Shown piece after piece: positions 1 through 9,248 of a stretch of 64,000 nt of DNA. The position numbers and the translations under genes are program-made. The notes under the pieces are model-generated. The model searched no databases and was not told where the DNA came from. It saw nothing but the letters and a program-made list of their open reading frames with translations. Each line of letters starts with the position of its first letter. Position 1 is the first letter of the stretch. The stretch comes from Cellvibrio mixtus subsp. mixtus J3-8 (lineage in GTDB: Bacteria; Pseudomonadota; Gammaproteobacteria; Pseudomonadales; Cellvibrionaceae), in assembly GCF_000766945.1 (NCBI RefSeq), contig NZ_KN266210.1, positions 185,922-249,921 on the forward strand. The letters run 5' to 3'.

Positions 1-420
1 CTCAATCTGCAAATAATCCAGCACAAATTCCGCGTTACGCTGCCCAACATTGTTCATTATCATTCCGCGCAGGACATTGCCACCACCGAATACTTTAGCC
101 TCCATCCGCGAACGGTTCGCGCCCATTTTTAATAAATGGTTGATCAGCAGTTCCATTGCATGAACACCATAACGCGCGGATTCGCCAGGTAAATCTGAAT
201 TATTGGGATTATCACTGGGTAGTAAAAAATGATTCATGCCCCCCGTACCGGTGTGCTTATCTCGCAAGCAAACTGCGACACATGAACCGAGCACAGTGAC
301 AATTAATTTGTCGCCAGCGGTAACATAATATTCACCTGGCAAAATCTTTACCGCTTGCCGCCCGAAATGACGATCAAAATAGATATTAGGGGCGAGATAA
401 ACATTATTATCGTAATTCAT
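1..420 (-). CDS. cheD: Chemoreceptor glutamine deamidase CheD (3' end beyond window)
   Basis: CheD deamidates glutamines on MCP signalling helices and tunes receptor adaptation. The visible 140 codons carry the family core: YFDRHFGRQAVKILPGEYYVT, then the catalytic segment VTVLGSCVAVCLRD with the nucleophilic Cys, then GGMNHFLLP with the catalytic His, and the EAKVFGGGNV segment. The ATG at 420 overlaps the end of cheR by 14 nt, so the two are probably translationally coupled. The frame is open to base 1 and the C-terminus lies outside the window. It is the last visible gene of the chemosensory operon; a CheB methylesterase may come next, by analogy with similar clusters (inference). Family assignment is secure. 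Confidence 0.93.
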   Translation of the reverse strand, partial: MNYDNNVYLAPNIYFDRHFGRQAVKILPGEYYVTAGDKLIVTVLGSCVAVCLRDKHTGTGGMNHFLLPSDNPNNSDLPGESARYGVHAMELLINHLLKMGANRSRMEAKVFGGGNVLRGMIMNNVGQRNAEFVLDYLQIE

Positions 421-1294
421 TGGCTATCTCTGTAGCTCTGGAGCTTGTCCGTCGATAAGTTGTTTTTCCTACGAGAGATACCAAGTGGTTTGCATGGGAG
501 AAACTTTCAGAATGACCCGCGATATACAACCCATTCGGGGCGAGTAATTGAACCATACGCTCCAATATTTTAATTTGGGTCGGCTTATCAAAATAAATCA
601 TCACATTTCGACAAAAAATAAGATCAAATTTTCCATCCAGTGGCCAATCTTTATCCAACAAATTAATCTGACGAAAATCAATTAGCGAGCGCAGTTCCTG
701 GATGACTTTAGCCCTACCTGAATTAGCGCCTTTTCCGCGCAGAAAGAACTGTTTCTTTTGTTCGATGCTCAGCGATTCGAGCCGTTCCATCGTGTACACA
801 CCCGCAGCAGCAGTATGCAAAACCTGGCTATCAATATCGGAAGCAATAATCTCAACCGGAGGTGTGTAACTAGCGTAAGCATGTATAGCTGTCATAGCAA
901 TTGAATAAGGCTCCTCCCCCGTGCTGGAAGCCGCACACCAAATCCGGCATAATTTATTCTTTCCGGACTTTTGAAGGAAATCCGAAAGTATTTGAAAATG
1001 GTGCTCTTCCCGAAAAAATGCCGTGAGATTAGTTGTTAATGCATTTATAAATTCTTGCAATTCATCTGGCGTGTGTTCGAGGTAATCCAGATAGGCCCTG
1101 AAAGAATGCAAATTCAGAAAACGTAGCCGTCGTGCCAGACGGCTATAAACCAATTGCTTTTTGCTATCTGCCAAATGAATACCAGCTTTGCGATGAATTA
1201 CTGCTTTCACCCGATTGAAATCAGCGTCTGCATACTCAAATTCGCGCCCCGAATGCGTACTCACGCTTATCATTCCCGCTGAAATTAATTTCAT
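407..1294 (-). CDS. cheR: Chemotaxis protein methyltransferase CheR
   Basis: CheR methylates glutamates of chemoreceptors using S-adenosylmethionine. At 295 aa it has the usual length. The N-terminal helical domain contains the receptor-recognition stretch YSRLARRLRFL. The Rossmann domain shows the SAM-binding IWCAASSTGEEPYS motif, IIASDID, and the hallmark FDLIFCRNVMIYFD. It lies 41 nt downstream of an MCP that ends in a CheR/CheB tether-like pentapeptide and overlaps cheD by 14 nt. The ribosome binding site before the ATG at 1294 is weak, and a second in-frame ATG seven codons later is an alternative start. Confidence 0.95.
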   Translation of the reverse strand: MKLISAGMISVSTHSGREFEYADADFNRVKAVIHRKAGIHLADSKKQLVYSRLARRLRFLNLHSFRAYLDYLEHTPDELQEFINALTTNLTAFFREEHHFQILSDFLQKSGKNKLCRIWCAASSTGEEPYSIAMTAIHAYASYTPPVEIIASDIDSQVLHTAAAGVYTMERLESLSIEQKKQFFLRGKGANSGRAKVIQELRSLIDFRQINLLDKDWPLDGKFDLIFCRNVMIYFDKPTQIKILERMVQLLAPNGLYIAGHSESFSHANHLVSLVGKTTYRRTSSRATEIANELR

Positions 1295-1335
1295 AAAGAT
1301 GACAGCAAAGTGCCACCGTTACTCATAAAAATATC

Positions 1336-3708
1336 TTAAAACTGCTCCCACTCATCTTCTGCGGAAGACGCAGGTGGAATGAGTTTTTTATTCGCAACTG
1401 AAGCTTTAGCGGCATCTGTTTTTGCCGCTGGCTTAATTGGCGATTTTGTTATCGCCCTGGGGGGGCTGGTACGAATTGAAGGCACAGGGAGATCATGGTT
1501 ATCTCCAAGGCGGAACCTCGACACACTACGATTCAATTGATCTGCTTGTGACTGCAAACTTTCAGCGGCGGCGGCGGCCTGTTCAACCAGCGCCGCATTT
1601 TGTTGGGTCATTTCATCCATTTGCGATACAGCAGTGGATACTTCTTCAATACCGGATGATTGCTCTACAGAAGCGGCCGCAATTTCAGACATGATATCGT
1701 TCACGCGTTTAATAGCCGTAACGATATCTTTCATGGTATCGCCTGATTTGCTAACCAAAACATTTCCATTTTCAATTTTCTTAACAGAGTCAGAAATCAA
1801 ACCTTTGATATCTTTTGCTGCATTCGCCGAGCGTTGCGCCAGCGTTCTTACCTCAGAGGCGACGACCGCAAACCCACGCCCCTGGTCCCCGGCTCGAGCG
1901 GCCTCTACAGCCGCATTCAGTGCCAGAATATTGGTCTGGAAAGCGATGCCATCAATGACGCCAATAATATCTGCAATTTTTTGTGAGGAGTCATTGATCG
2001 AACTCATCGTCGTAACCACATCTTCAATCAAGGTACCGCCATCTATTGCTACAGTACAAGCTTGCTCGGCCAATACATTGGCCTGTTTTGCATTGTCTGC
2101 ATTTAATTTAACAGTGGATGTTAACTCCTCCATGCTGGAAGCGGTCTCTTCCAAATTTGCCGCTTGCTGTTCGGTCCGGCTCGATAAATCAGCGTTCCCC
2201 TGGGCAATTTCACTGGAAGCGGTGTAAATTGTTTCTGCTGCTCCGCGTATTTCTCCAATGATCTCGCTAAGGCTATTCGTCGTGCTATTGCAATAGTCTT
2301 TCAATTCACCAAACGTGCCAGAGTAATCTGTGGTAATTTTTTCGGTGAGATCTCCTTTCGCAATAGCCCCCAAGACACGATTGACTTCACCCAAACCGAT
2401 TTCTGCTGTTTGCATTAGGGAATTCAAACCTTCCGCTAACGTTAAAAAGAATCCGGCTTTTCCGTCCAGTGGAATTCGCGCTGTAAAATTCCCCGCAGCG
2501 GCGGCTTGCACAACATCACTTACTTCGGATTCTACAGCTATTTCCTGTGTGCGGTCCTGCCACTCCACAACAGACCCCAACCGAGTACCATCGGTGAAAA
2601 AAATGGGATTAGCTACCAGTCGGAAATGCCGTTTACCGACCACAATATTTGATGCATAGGATGTACTAAGGTTTTCTAATAACTTCATTTGGTGAGCCGG
2701 ATTTTTATGAAAAATATCCATGTTGCTACCTAATATTTTATCAACCGCGAAATGCGGTAATACCGCACGAATATCTGCCTCAGCAACCCGCAGCATATTC
2801 ATAACTGCCGGATTCATATAAACGATGTTACGATTAACATCGGCCACCATAACATTAGAAGATGTGGCATCCAGCGCTTGTTTTACTCGAGAATTCGCCT
2901 CAGCCGCGATGAAACCTTCCTTAATGGATTCTTTCATTGTTTGCATTGAGGACAGCAGTACTCCCAATTCATCCGAACCGGGAATGTCAATTTCGCCACT
3001 GACGTCTGCAACCGATAATTTTTTAGCAACTACCACAGCATCAGCCAAGGGACGAGTAATCAGCCGCGATATAAAGTAGCCAATGCTAGCGCCCAATATA
3101 ACTCCAAAAATTATCACCCCGATCATCATAGAGCGGCTGAACTGATAAAGGGCCGATATATCTTCGGAGGCTTTCTGTGCATTTTTTACTTTTGCTGTGC
3201 CTAGCTCTCCCAAATAGGTATTTACATCCTTTAATTGTTCGCGCGCATCCACCGCGACCTTGTCGAATTCAGGGCTTAACGCGGCGGCATTTTCATTGGG
3301 AATAAGGCGATAAATTACTTGCATGGAAGATTTCCATTTACTCTTCGCTTCTTCCAGATTATCAAAAGTGTCTTTACCACTTTGTGTATAAAAAAGCGGT
3401 TTTGCTTTATCCAGATTTTCTTCAAATTTTTTCATCCAGGTTTTGGAATCCTCAATCTTCTGGAGTCGTTCAGTCGCATCTTTTGCTAAAAGGGCAGAAC
3501 GCCAATCCCGGGCCACTTCCAATAAATTGAGATTGGCATCTTTGATATATGAAACACCCAACACTTCCTTTTCAAACATTAGTTCAGTTGCCGCGCTTAT
3601 CTTTGACATGTTGGAGATGCCAAAAATACCCACAACAGCACTGACCAGAGCTACAACAACAAAACTGGTAATTAGTTTTGTTTTTACTTTTATGTTATTA
3701 AGTATCAT
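1336..3708 (-). CDS. Methyl-accepting chemotaxis protein, 4HB-HAMP-PAS type with C-terminal tether
   Basis: A 790-aa inner-membrane chemoreceptor. It has a TM helix at about residues 12-32, a periplasmic four-helix-bundle-like sensor, a second TM at about 195-215 and a HAMP segment. A PAS-like region follows (about 270-390, with [19 protein letters not shown] and [15 protein letters not shown]), then the signalling domain with hairpin tip [18 protein letters not shown]. The final residues are DEWEQF, resembling the NWETF-type pentapeptide that docks CheR or CheB. The start has GGAG 8 nt upstream. It sits between cheW and cheR, so it is probably the main receptor of this array. The PAS suggests a second, cytoplasmic input (redox or ligand); the ligand is unknown. 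Confidence 0.93.
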   Translation of the reverse strand: MILNNIKVKTKLITSFVVVALVSAVVGIFGISNMSKISAATELMFEKEVLGVSYIKDANLNLLEVARDWRSALLAKDATERLQKIEDSKTWMKKFEENLDKAKPLFYTQSGKDTFDNLEEAKSKWKSSMQVIYRLIPNENAAALSPEFDKVAVDAREQLKDVNTYLGELGTAKVKNAQKASEDISALYQFSRSMMIGVIIFGVILGASIGYFISRLITRPLADAVVVAKKLSVADVSGEIDIPGSDELGVLLSSMQTMKESIKEGFIAAEANSRVKQALDATSSNVMVADVNRNIVYMNPAVMNMLRVAEADIRAVLPHFAVDKILGSNMDIFHKNPAHQMKLLENLSTSYASNIVVGKRHFRLVANPIFFTDGTRLGSVVEWQDRTQEIAVESEVSDVVQAAAAGNFTARIPLDGKAGFFLTLAEGLNSLMQTAEIGLGEVNRVLGAIAKGDLTEKITTDYSGTFGELKDYCNSTTNSLSEIIGEIRGAAETIYTASSEIAQGNADLSSRTEQQAANLEETASSMEELTSTVKLNADNAKQANVLAEQACTVAIDGGTLIEDVVTTMSSINDSSQKIADIIGVIDGIAFQTNILALNAAVEAARAGDQGRGFAVVASEVRTLAQRSANAAKDIKGLISDSVKKIENGNVLVSKSGDTMKDIVTAIKRVNDIMSEIAAASVEQSSGIEEVSTAVSQMDEMTQQNAALVEQAAAAAESLQSQADQLNRSVSRFRLGDNHDLPVPSIRTSPPRAITKSPIKPAAKTDAAKASVANKKLIPPASSAEDEWEQF

Positions 3709-3772
3709 GTTTAATGCTCCACATAACCCTGCAAAAAAATTTAAAAATCCTTCACAATTTCAATTGAGTCAT

Positions 3773-4249
3773 TTACTTCTCATCAAAGGCAAACAGCCCC
3801 ATTTCCTCGCTTGAAATTAGTTCGTTAATATCTACCAAAATAATCATTTGCTCATTAATCGTGGCTAAGCCCAAGAGATAACGACTATCGAACGCAACAC
3901 CGAAATCTGGCGGAGGCCGCAGTTGATCCCGGCTCAAACTGACGACATCGCTTACTCCATCAACAACGATACCTACAATGCGATTATGGATATGGAGTAC
4001 TATGACGATAGTAAATTCATCATAGGAAGCGGCACCCACATTGAACTTAATACGCAAGTCGATAATCGGCACTATATCTCCACGCAAATTAATCACGCCT
4101 TTTATAAAAGGCGGGGCGTTAGCAATTTTCGTCACAGATTCATAGCCGCGAATTTCCTTAACCATTAAAATGTCAATGGCGTAATGTTCATCACCTAACG
4201 TAAATGTCAGGTATTCCTTGGAAATATCGGTTGTTGATGATGCGTCCAT
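3773..4249 (-). CDS. cheW: Chemotaxis coupling protein CheW
   Basis: CheW bridges CheA and chemoreceptors in the signalling array. The 158-aa protein is a single CheW domain with YLTFTLGDEHYAIDILMVKEI near the N-terminus and the characteristic IKGVINLRGDIVPIIDLR core, followed by IVVDGVSDVVSL. It lies 25 nt after cheA and before the membrane MCP, an order typical of chemosensory operons. A GAGGGG ribosome binding site precedes the ATG at 4249. Nothing unusual is seen in the domain. Confidence 0.95.
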   Translation of the reverse strand: MDASSTTDISKEYLTFTLGDEHYAIDILMVKEIRGYESVTKIANAPPFIKGVINLRGDIVPIIDLRIKFNVGAASYDEFTIVIVLHIHNRIVGIVVDGVSDVVSLSRDQLRPPPDFGVAFDSRYLLGLATINEQMIILVDINELISSEEMGLFAFDEK

Positions 4250-4274
4250 AAACCCCTCATTACTCTGCTCGTTG

Positions 4275-6341
4275 TTAAACTGCTATGGCCAGGTGCGCAG
4301 TCTGATTAACGCTTAATGCCAGGGATTCGACATCCAGAATGAGTGCGACGCTGCCATCCCCCATAATGGTTGCACCTGCGACCCCTTGCACGCGCTTGTA
4401 ATGCTTTTCAAGACTTTTTATTACTACTTGTTGTTGTCCAACGAGTGCATCCACAAATAATGCAAAGCGATATTTAGTGGTTTCGATAAGAACGACAATG
4501 CCTTTACTGGTATCGGTAAACTGCGGTTCCAATTGCATGACTTTATGAAGCGATAAGATGGGCCAGTATTCGTTACGCACATGAAGCAACTGGTCTTCGC
4601 CAGCCAGCGTTTTTATGTCTTTCGCGGCAGGCTGCATGGATTCAACAATGTGAACGAGCGGTACAATAAATGTTTGATCACCGACAGCAACACCCATGCC
4701 GTCCACAATCGCGAGGGTAAGAGGCAAATGGATCGTAAAAATTGCGCCCTGCCCGGCGCGCGATTCAATATCAATCCGCCCGCCTAAACTTTGCACATTG
4801 CGCTTCACTACATCCATACCGACACCGCGACCGGAGACATCAGTAACCTCAGCCGCTGTGGAAAAGCCGGGGGCAAAAATTAATTGCCATACATCTTCAT
4901 CGCGTGGATTTTCGCCGATAGGAATATTATTTTCGCGTGCTTTAGCGAGGATGCGTTCGCGATTTAAGCCGCCGCCATCATCCCTGATGCTAATAACAAT
5001 ATTGCCACCTTGTTGCGCAGCGCGAAGCACCACTTTGCCCGTTGCATTTTTTCCACGCGCGCGCCTTACATCTGCTGATTCAATACCGTGGTCAATGCTG
5101 TTGCGAACCAAATGTGTCAGTGGATCTACCAACTTTTCCGTAAGGCCTTTGTCCAACTCTGTTTCGCCACCTTCAATTAGCAATTCAATTTGCTTTCCAA
5201 GCTTGGTGGAAAGATCGCGAACCACACGCGGAAAGCGATTAAATACAAATGACACAGGCAACATGCGAATGGACATCACCGCTTCCTGGATTTCACGGGT
5301 ATTACGTTCCAGTTCATTGGCAACGGCCTGGAATTTTTCGGCCAACGCGCCTTCCAGGCTTTTCCCTAACAAACTCATCATTGATTGGGTGATAACAATT
5401 TCACCAACCAGATTAATTAATTGGTCAACCTTGGCAACATCGACACGAATGGAAGAACTTTCCACACTGACATGATCAGCAGGCTTTTGTTTGGGTATCG
5501 GTTGTTTTTGCTCAGGATCTTTTTTTTCAGATACTGTTTTTTCAAATGAATCCACCGCTACTGGCGAAGCAGTTGGTATTGTTACAGGTGGGTCCGGTAG
5601 ATTTTTTATTTCAACAATATTGTGTGGAGAAAACGCGGGAATACCTGCGCCAGGATTATTTTCTGAAGCGTTTTTGGTATTACCCGGCTCAAGTAACTCT
5701 TCAAAAAAACCAAAAACGGCAGCACTTGCTGCCCGCGCAGATTCAGTGGCAGATTGTGCTGGCTGCCCGACCGCTGCAGGTAAATCACCAAAAAATCCGA
5801 AACCATCTGCCTCAACGGTATCGTCAAAAAAACCAAAACTGTCATCGGCCGCCGGCTTATCAAAAAAGCCATAGGCATCTTCAGGGAGTGATTCAGTTTT
5901 TGGGAAAAATCCGTAACCTTGTTTTTTTTCCAAATCCGCTTCCTGCTGGTTTTTTCCGGATGTGACTAATTCCAATTGTTGGGTAAGCTGGTGCACACTC
6001 GCCCAATCAATAGATTCGTTCGTACGGTAGGAATGCAAAATATCTTTCAATTGATCAACAGAGCGCAAAAACAAATCAACCATACTGGAAGAAATTGCCA
6101 TTTGTCCCTTGCGAATTTTATCGAGCAGATTTTCCATAATATGGGTGACACTGCCCAAGGCGTCAAAACCAAAAATTCCGCTTCCACCTTTAATGGAATG
6201 GGCAGCGCGAAAAATACTATTAAGCATTTCCGAGTCTGGAGCCTCGATGTCCAGAGCCAGCAATAGCTGCTCCATTTCTTCAAGGTGCTCCTGGCTTTCC
6301 TCAAAGAAGACAGCATGGAATTGTTGCATGTCGATAGACAT
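4275..6341 (-). CDS. cheA: Chemotaxis histidine kinase CheA with GFF-repeat linker
   Basis: CheA autophosphorylates on the HPt histidine and passes phosphate to CheY-type regulators. Numbered from the ATG at 6341 (AAGGA 7 nt upstream; an upstream GTG is too close to it), HPt His48 lies in AAHSIKGGSGIFGF. Residues 125-300 form a long linker without an obvious P2 domain but with five [YF]GFF motifs near 143, 157, 169, 181 and 210. Dimerisation follows, then the ATPase with N-box LTHLVRNSIDHGIE, DDGGGLNRERI and GRGVGMDVVKRNV, and a C-terminal CheW-like P5 domain. The length of 688 aa is normal. The GFF repeats may replace P2 as response-regulator docking sites (inference). Confidence 0.95.
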   Translation of the reverse strand: MSIDMQQFHAVFFEESQEHLEEMEQLLLALDIEAPDSEMLNSIFRAAHSIKGGSGIFGFDALGSVTHIMENLLDKIRKGQMAISSSMVDLFLRSVDQLKDILHSYRTNESIDWASVHQLTQQLELVTSGKNQQEADLEKKQGYGFFPKTESLPEDAYGFFDKPAADDSFGFFDDTVEADGFGFFGDLPAAVGQPAQSATESARAASAAVFGFFEELLEPGNTKNASENNPGAGIPAFSPHNIVEIKNLPDPPVTIPTASPVAVDSFEKTVSEKKDPEQKQPIPKQKPADHVSVESSSIRVDVAKVDQLINLVGEIVITQSMMSLLGKSLEGALAEKFQAVANELERNTREIQEAVMSIRMLPVSFVFNRFPRVVRDLSTKLGKQIELLIEGGETELDKGLTEKLVDPLTHLVRNSIDHGIESADVRRARGKNATGKVVLRAAQQGGNIVISIRDDGGGLNRERILAKARENNIPIGENPRDEDVWQLIFAPGFSTAAEVTDVSGRGVGMDVVKRNVQSLGGRIDIESRAGQGAIFTIHLPLTLAIVDGMGVAVGDQTFIVPLVHIVESMQPAAKDIKTLAGEDQLLHVRNEYWPILSLHKVMQLEPQFTDTSKGIVVLIETTKYRFALFVDALVGQQQVVIKSLEKHYKRVQGVAGATIMGDGSVALILDVESLALSVNQTAHLAIAV

Positions 6342-6424
6342 ATTCACGTCCTTCGAAATTTCGGAGTATCACCCGATTACCAATTATGTTTCGCGGTTAT
6401 TTAGGGCTGCCACGCTGGAATTGA

Positions 6425-6790
6425 TTAACCCATAACTTTTTTGGCAATTTCCAACAACTTCGCCGGATCGAACGGTTTTACCATCCAACCGGTTGCGCCT
6501 GCTGCACGACCTTGCGCCTTCATCGCATCGCTGGCTTCTGTAGTCAATACTACAATCGGTGTGCGCAAATGTGCTGGCAACTCACGTGTCGATTTAATGA
6601 AGGTAAGCCCATCCATATTTGGCATATTTTGATCCGTCAAAATAAAATCAAAACTCCGGGCTTTACAAATATTCAAGGCTTCCAGCCCATCTTTTGCCGC
6701 CGTAACGATATAGCCTGCTGATTTCAATGTGGCTTCTACCATTTGCCGCACCGATACCGAATCATCCACAATTAATACTTGTTTGCTCAT
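6425..6790 (-). CDS. cheY: CheY-type single-domain response regulator
   Basis: A 121-aa stand-alone receiver domain and probable phosphate acceptor of the adjacent CheA. The acidic pair is D9/D10 (LIVDDSVSVRQ), the phosphoacceptor is D53 in LTDQNMPNMDG, the switch residues are T83/T84 (VVLTTEAS) and the conserved lysine is K105 (VKPFDP). There is no output domain. The sequence TEASDAMKAQGRAAGATGWM is of the kind seen in CheYs linked to non-flagellar or accessory chemosensory clusters. It lies between cheA and the PP2C regulator gene and could act as the phosphate sink or as the second output. Confidence 0.93.
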   Translation of the reverse strand: MSKQVLIVDDSVSVRQMVEATLKSAGYIVTAAKDGLEALNICKARSFDFILTDQNMPNMDGLTFIKSTRELPAHLRTPIVVLTTEASDAMKAQGRAAGATGWMVKPFDPAKLLEIAKKVMG

Positions 6791-6814
6791 AACAATTTTC
6801 CTAAACGTTTTGTA

Positions 6815-8530
6815 TCAACTGGTACTAATAACCGCTTCAATACGATTTCCCGGTGGAAAAATTTTTACCTGTTTGGACAAGCTTTTAATCATGCGTAAGC
6901 CGCGCCCGGAAAGAAGGTCATCACGTTGTGCCCACACACCGGAATAACCATAACCTTCACCGGTGTCTTCCACGCTGACAACCAGTTGTGCACCGGAAGG
7001 GGATGGCTCCCACCGCAACTTCAGATCAATAGCATCGACACTGGTTAAGCGAGCCAATCGCGCTTCACGCTCCTGGAAATAGCGTGTGAACCCCTCCGGT
7101 TCCTCTTTTAAATTTGAATCCAGGCGTAAAATTCCGTGATCCAATGCATTGCTGATCATTTCACTAACAATTAAAAAAATAATCTGGCAAAAATTTTGTT
7201 CAATACCAATATGTTGCAAAAATTTGTTACATAAAGGTGGCAACTCGCAATTGGATAATTTTTTTCCGCTGATGCGGATGTGCCAAAAAAAATCGGATAG
7301 TTCTTCTTCAATATATCCATGGAACGATTTTTCATCAGCGGCAATATTCCTGCTCCGCGGAATCTGCGCTGGCGTTAATATGCAAATAGAAACATCATCA
7401 ATATAAGATGAATTTCCGGAATGCTCCGCCAAAGCATCAACAACCGAACGTTGCAAATCCTCAGGATCTGAATGGATTATTTCGAGCAGCCGCTCATTGG
7501 AAAAACATTCGCCCTGCTTGTTAGTTTCTTCCAGTAGGCCATCACTGCAAATGAACAACATACCATTGTTAGTAGGGCGCCAGCTTTCTACATTTGCATC
7601 GAAGCGATCATCCTCCAAAATACCCAATGCCATATGCCGCGATTTAAATTGCCGGGTTATTTCTCCATTCCAGATCCAGTAAGCAGTTGGCATGCCGCCA
7701 TTCCATATATGAATCTCATTGCGAACATGCTGAATTTGTATCACTACGGCGGCGACAAAACGGTCATGAGGGGTGTCGCGCACCAGCTTGCGATTCATTT
7801 CAATAACAATGGGTTGCAAATCAAATCCTTTTGCTACCATGGTGTTAAAAATAGAAACTACCGGCATAACAGTAATCGCCGCGGACAATCCATGCCCTGT
7901 TGCATCGGCCAATAAAAAGTACAGGTCGCCACCAGGTGAAATTTTTGCTATAGCAATATCACCACTAAACGACGTTGACGGTTTTAACCATATGCTGACG
8001 CCGTCAATAACCTGGCTGTTATGACGCAGCAAATATTCATACGTAAATTTAGCAACCGCCTCCTCGCGTTCAGCATTTTTTTTGAATCGCTCCAGTTCAA
8101 TATTTTGCAGGCTAATCAAACGCTGCAATGTTATTGACCGGATTAGTGCAGCCACTTTCAATGCCAGCAATGAAAGATTGACCGGTTTAATAACATAATC
8201 TGCAACACCAGCCGCAAAACAATTTTCCAGAAATAAAGGGTCTTCGTTCGTACTGACCATAATAACCGGAGGAATATTGTTGCCGGAAACCTGTTGCAAG
8301 CGCGCTAAAAAATCCAGGCCGGTGCCATCCCCCAGGTTGTAGTCCAACAAAATAAGATCTGTGGCTATACCTTTTTCAATAATTAAAATAGCCTCGACAA
8401 GACTGCCGGCGCTGTGGGTAGTAAAACCTTTTCCCTGCAAAAACTGGCAAAATAATTCGTTAAGAAATAGATCATCATCCACAACAAAAATGCTGTTGGA
8501 GAAATCTGCTTGAGCCGCTTCAATTACCAT
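6815..8530 (-). CDS. Response regulator with PP2C (SpoIIE) phosphatase and anti-sigma-type HATPase domains (HsbR-like)
   Basis: A 571-aa three-domain protein. The N-terminal receiver has VVDDD at 17-20, phosphoacceptor D63 in LILLDYNLGDGTG and K115. A SpoIIE-type PP2C phosphatase (about 175-390) has FSGDIAIAKISPGG, LLADATGHGLSAA and SDGLLEETN, giving the metal-binding aspartates. The C-terminus (about 430-571) is an RsbW-like HATPase with VSEMISNALDHGI and VEDTGEGYG. Such proteins dephosphorylate, and can phosphorylate, STAS antagonists, as in the Pseudomonas HsbR/HsbA switch. Two STAS genes lie directly upstream in the same operon, so they are the likely partners. CheA is the likely phosphodonor (inference from context). 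Confidence 0.9.
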   Translation of the reverse strand: MVIEAAQADFSNSIFVVDDDLFLNELFCQFLQGKGFTTHSAGSLVEAILIIEKGIATDLILLDYNLGDGTGLDFLARLQQVSGNNIPPVIMVSTNEDPLFLENCFAAGVADYVIKPVNLSLLALKVAALIRSITLQRLISLQNIELERFKKNAEREEAVAKFTYEYLLRHNSQVIDGVSIWLKPSTSFSGDIAIAKISPGGDLYFLLADATGHGLSAAITVMPVVSIFNTMVAKGFDLQPIVIEMNRKLVRDTPHDRFVAAVVIQIQHVRNEIHIWNGGMPTAYWIWNGEITRQFKSRHMALGILEDDRFDANVESWRPTNNGMLFICSDGLLEETNKQGECFSNERLLEIIHSDPEDLQRSVVDALAEHSGNSSYIDDVSICILTPAQIPRSRNIAADEKSFHGYIEEELSDFFWHIRISGKKLSNCELPPLCNKFLQHIGIEQNFCQIIFLIVSEMISNALDHGILRLDSNLKEEPEGFTRYFQEREARLARLTSVDAIDLKLRWEPSPSGAQLVVSVEDTGEGYGYSGVWAQRDDLLSGRGLRMIKSLSKQVKIFPPGNRIEAVISTS

Positions 8531-8592
8531 ATACGCCGCTGCTGTAGTTAAACCAGGAATTAAATGGAAGTAAAAACCTGATGAACAAAGAG

Positions 8593-8877
8593 TTAAATAT
8601 ATTCAAATATTCGCTGCATATGGGCCATTTCCAATATCTGGGCTGTAGCGCCTTTTGCACCTTTGATATACATTTTTTTGCTGGCGGAAGCAGCTCTTCG
8701 CTGCCACATCAGCATCATACCCAATGCAGAACTGTCTACATATTCGACCCGACTGAAATCAAAAATCAGGCCGCTGATTGCTGGGTTTTCAATGTGCTCC
8801 GCACACTGATGCTGAAAATCATTGTGATAACCATAATCAAAACGACCAGGTAATATGACGGTTGCTGTTGTTGCCAT
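8593..8877 (-). CDS. STAS-domain anti-sigma factor antagonist (first of pair)
   Basis: A 94-aa single STAS domain of the SpoIIAA/RsbV/HsbA kind. The phosphorylatable serine lies in EYVDSSALGMML (Ser49 or Ser50). The start at 8877 (MATTATVILPGRFDYG) is chosen because it aligns with the N-terminus of the neighbouring STAS protein; an ATG at 8895 would add six residues. It is co-directional with the PP2C/HATPase regulator 62 nt downstream, its likely kinase/phosphatase. It is paralogous to the next gene (both have RFDY and VEYVDS or LEYVDS), which suggests tandem duplication followed by divergence. Confidence 0.88.
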   Translation of the reverse strand: MATTATVILPGRFDYGYHNDFQHQCAEHIENPAISGLIFDFSRVEYVDSSALGMMLMWQRRAASASKKMYIKGAKGATAQILEMAHMQRIFEYI

Positions 8878-8948
8878 AACCGATTCCACCCACATTTCAA
8901 CCAGCTAGTATCCAGTCAAATAATGTTCAACCAATTTATGTTCATGCA

Positions 8949-9227
8949 TTAACGAATGTCGATAATTTTCTGCAAGTTAGCCAAATTAAGGATTTCTTTA
9001 GGTGCAGCTTTAAGATTGATCATGACGAGTTTTGAATTCCGTGACTGCGCTTTTTTTTGTGACATAACTAATAAACCAATACCGGCACTGTCTACATATT
9101 CCAGCTCGATACAGTCCAGGGTAATTATTCCCGGGTGCTCCAGCGCACTTGCAATTGCGCTGTTAAAATCGGCACTGGATGAATAGTCAAACCGCTTCGG
9201 CATTCTTATGACTGCAGAGTTGCTCAT
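8949..9227 (-). CDS. STAS-domain anti-sigma factor antagonist (second of pair)
   Basis: A 92-aa single STAS domain. Serine 47 in LEYVDSAGIGLLVMSQ is the expected phosphorylation site. The N-terminus MPKRFDYSSSADF parallels that of the adjacent STAS protein. GGAG lies upstream of the ATG at 9227. It is placed 21 nt after a methyl-accepting protein and 71 nt before the other STAS gene, so it is part of the chemosensory operon. It probably acts in a partner switch whose end target (sigma factor, anti-sigma factor or diguanylate cyclase) is not in this window. Confidence 0.88.
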   Translation of the reverse strand: MSNSAVIRMPKRFDYSSSADFNSAIASALEHPGIITLDCIELEYVDSAGIGLLVMSQKKAQSRNSKLVMINLKAAPKEILNLANLQKIIDIR

Positions 9228-9248
9228 AGGGTGCTCCTATAACCATTA

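Noticed and set aside
1634-2227. Plus-strand open frame opposite the MCP gene
   Set aside because: Antisense shadow of the conserved MCP signalling domain; Ser/Thr/Ala-rich composition comes from the reversed frame.
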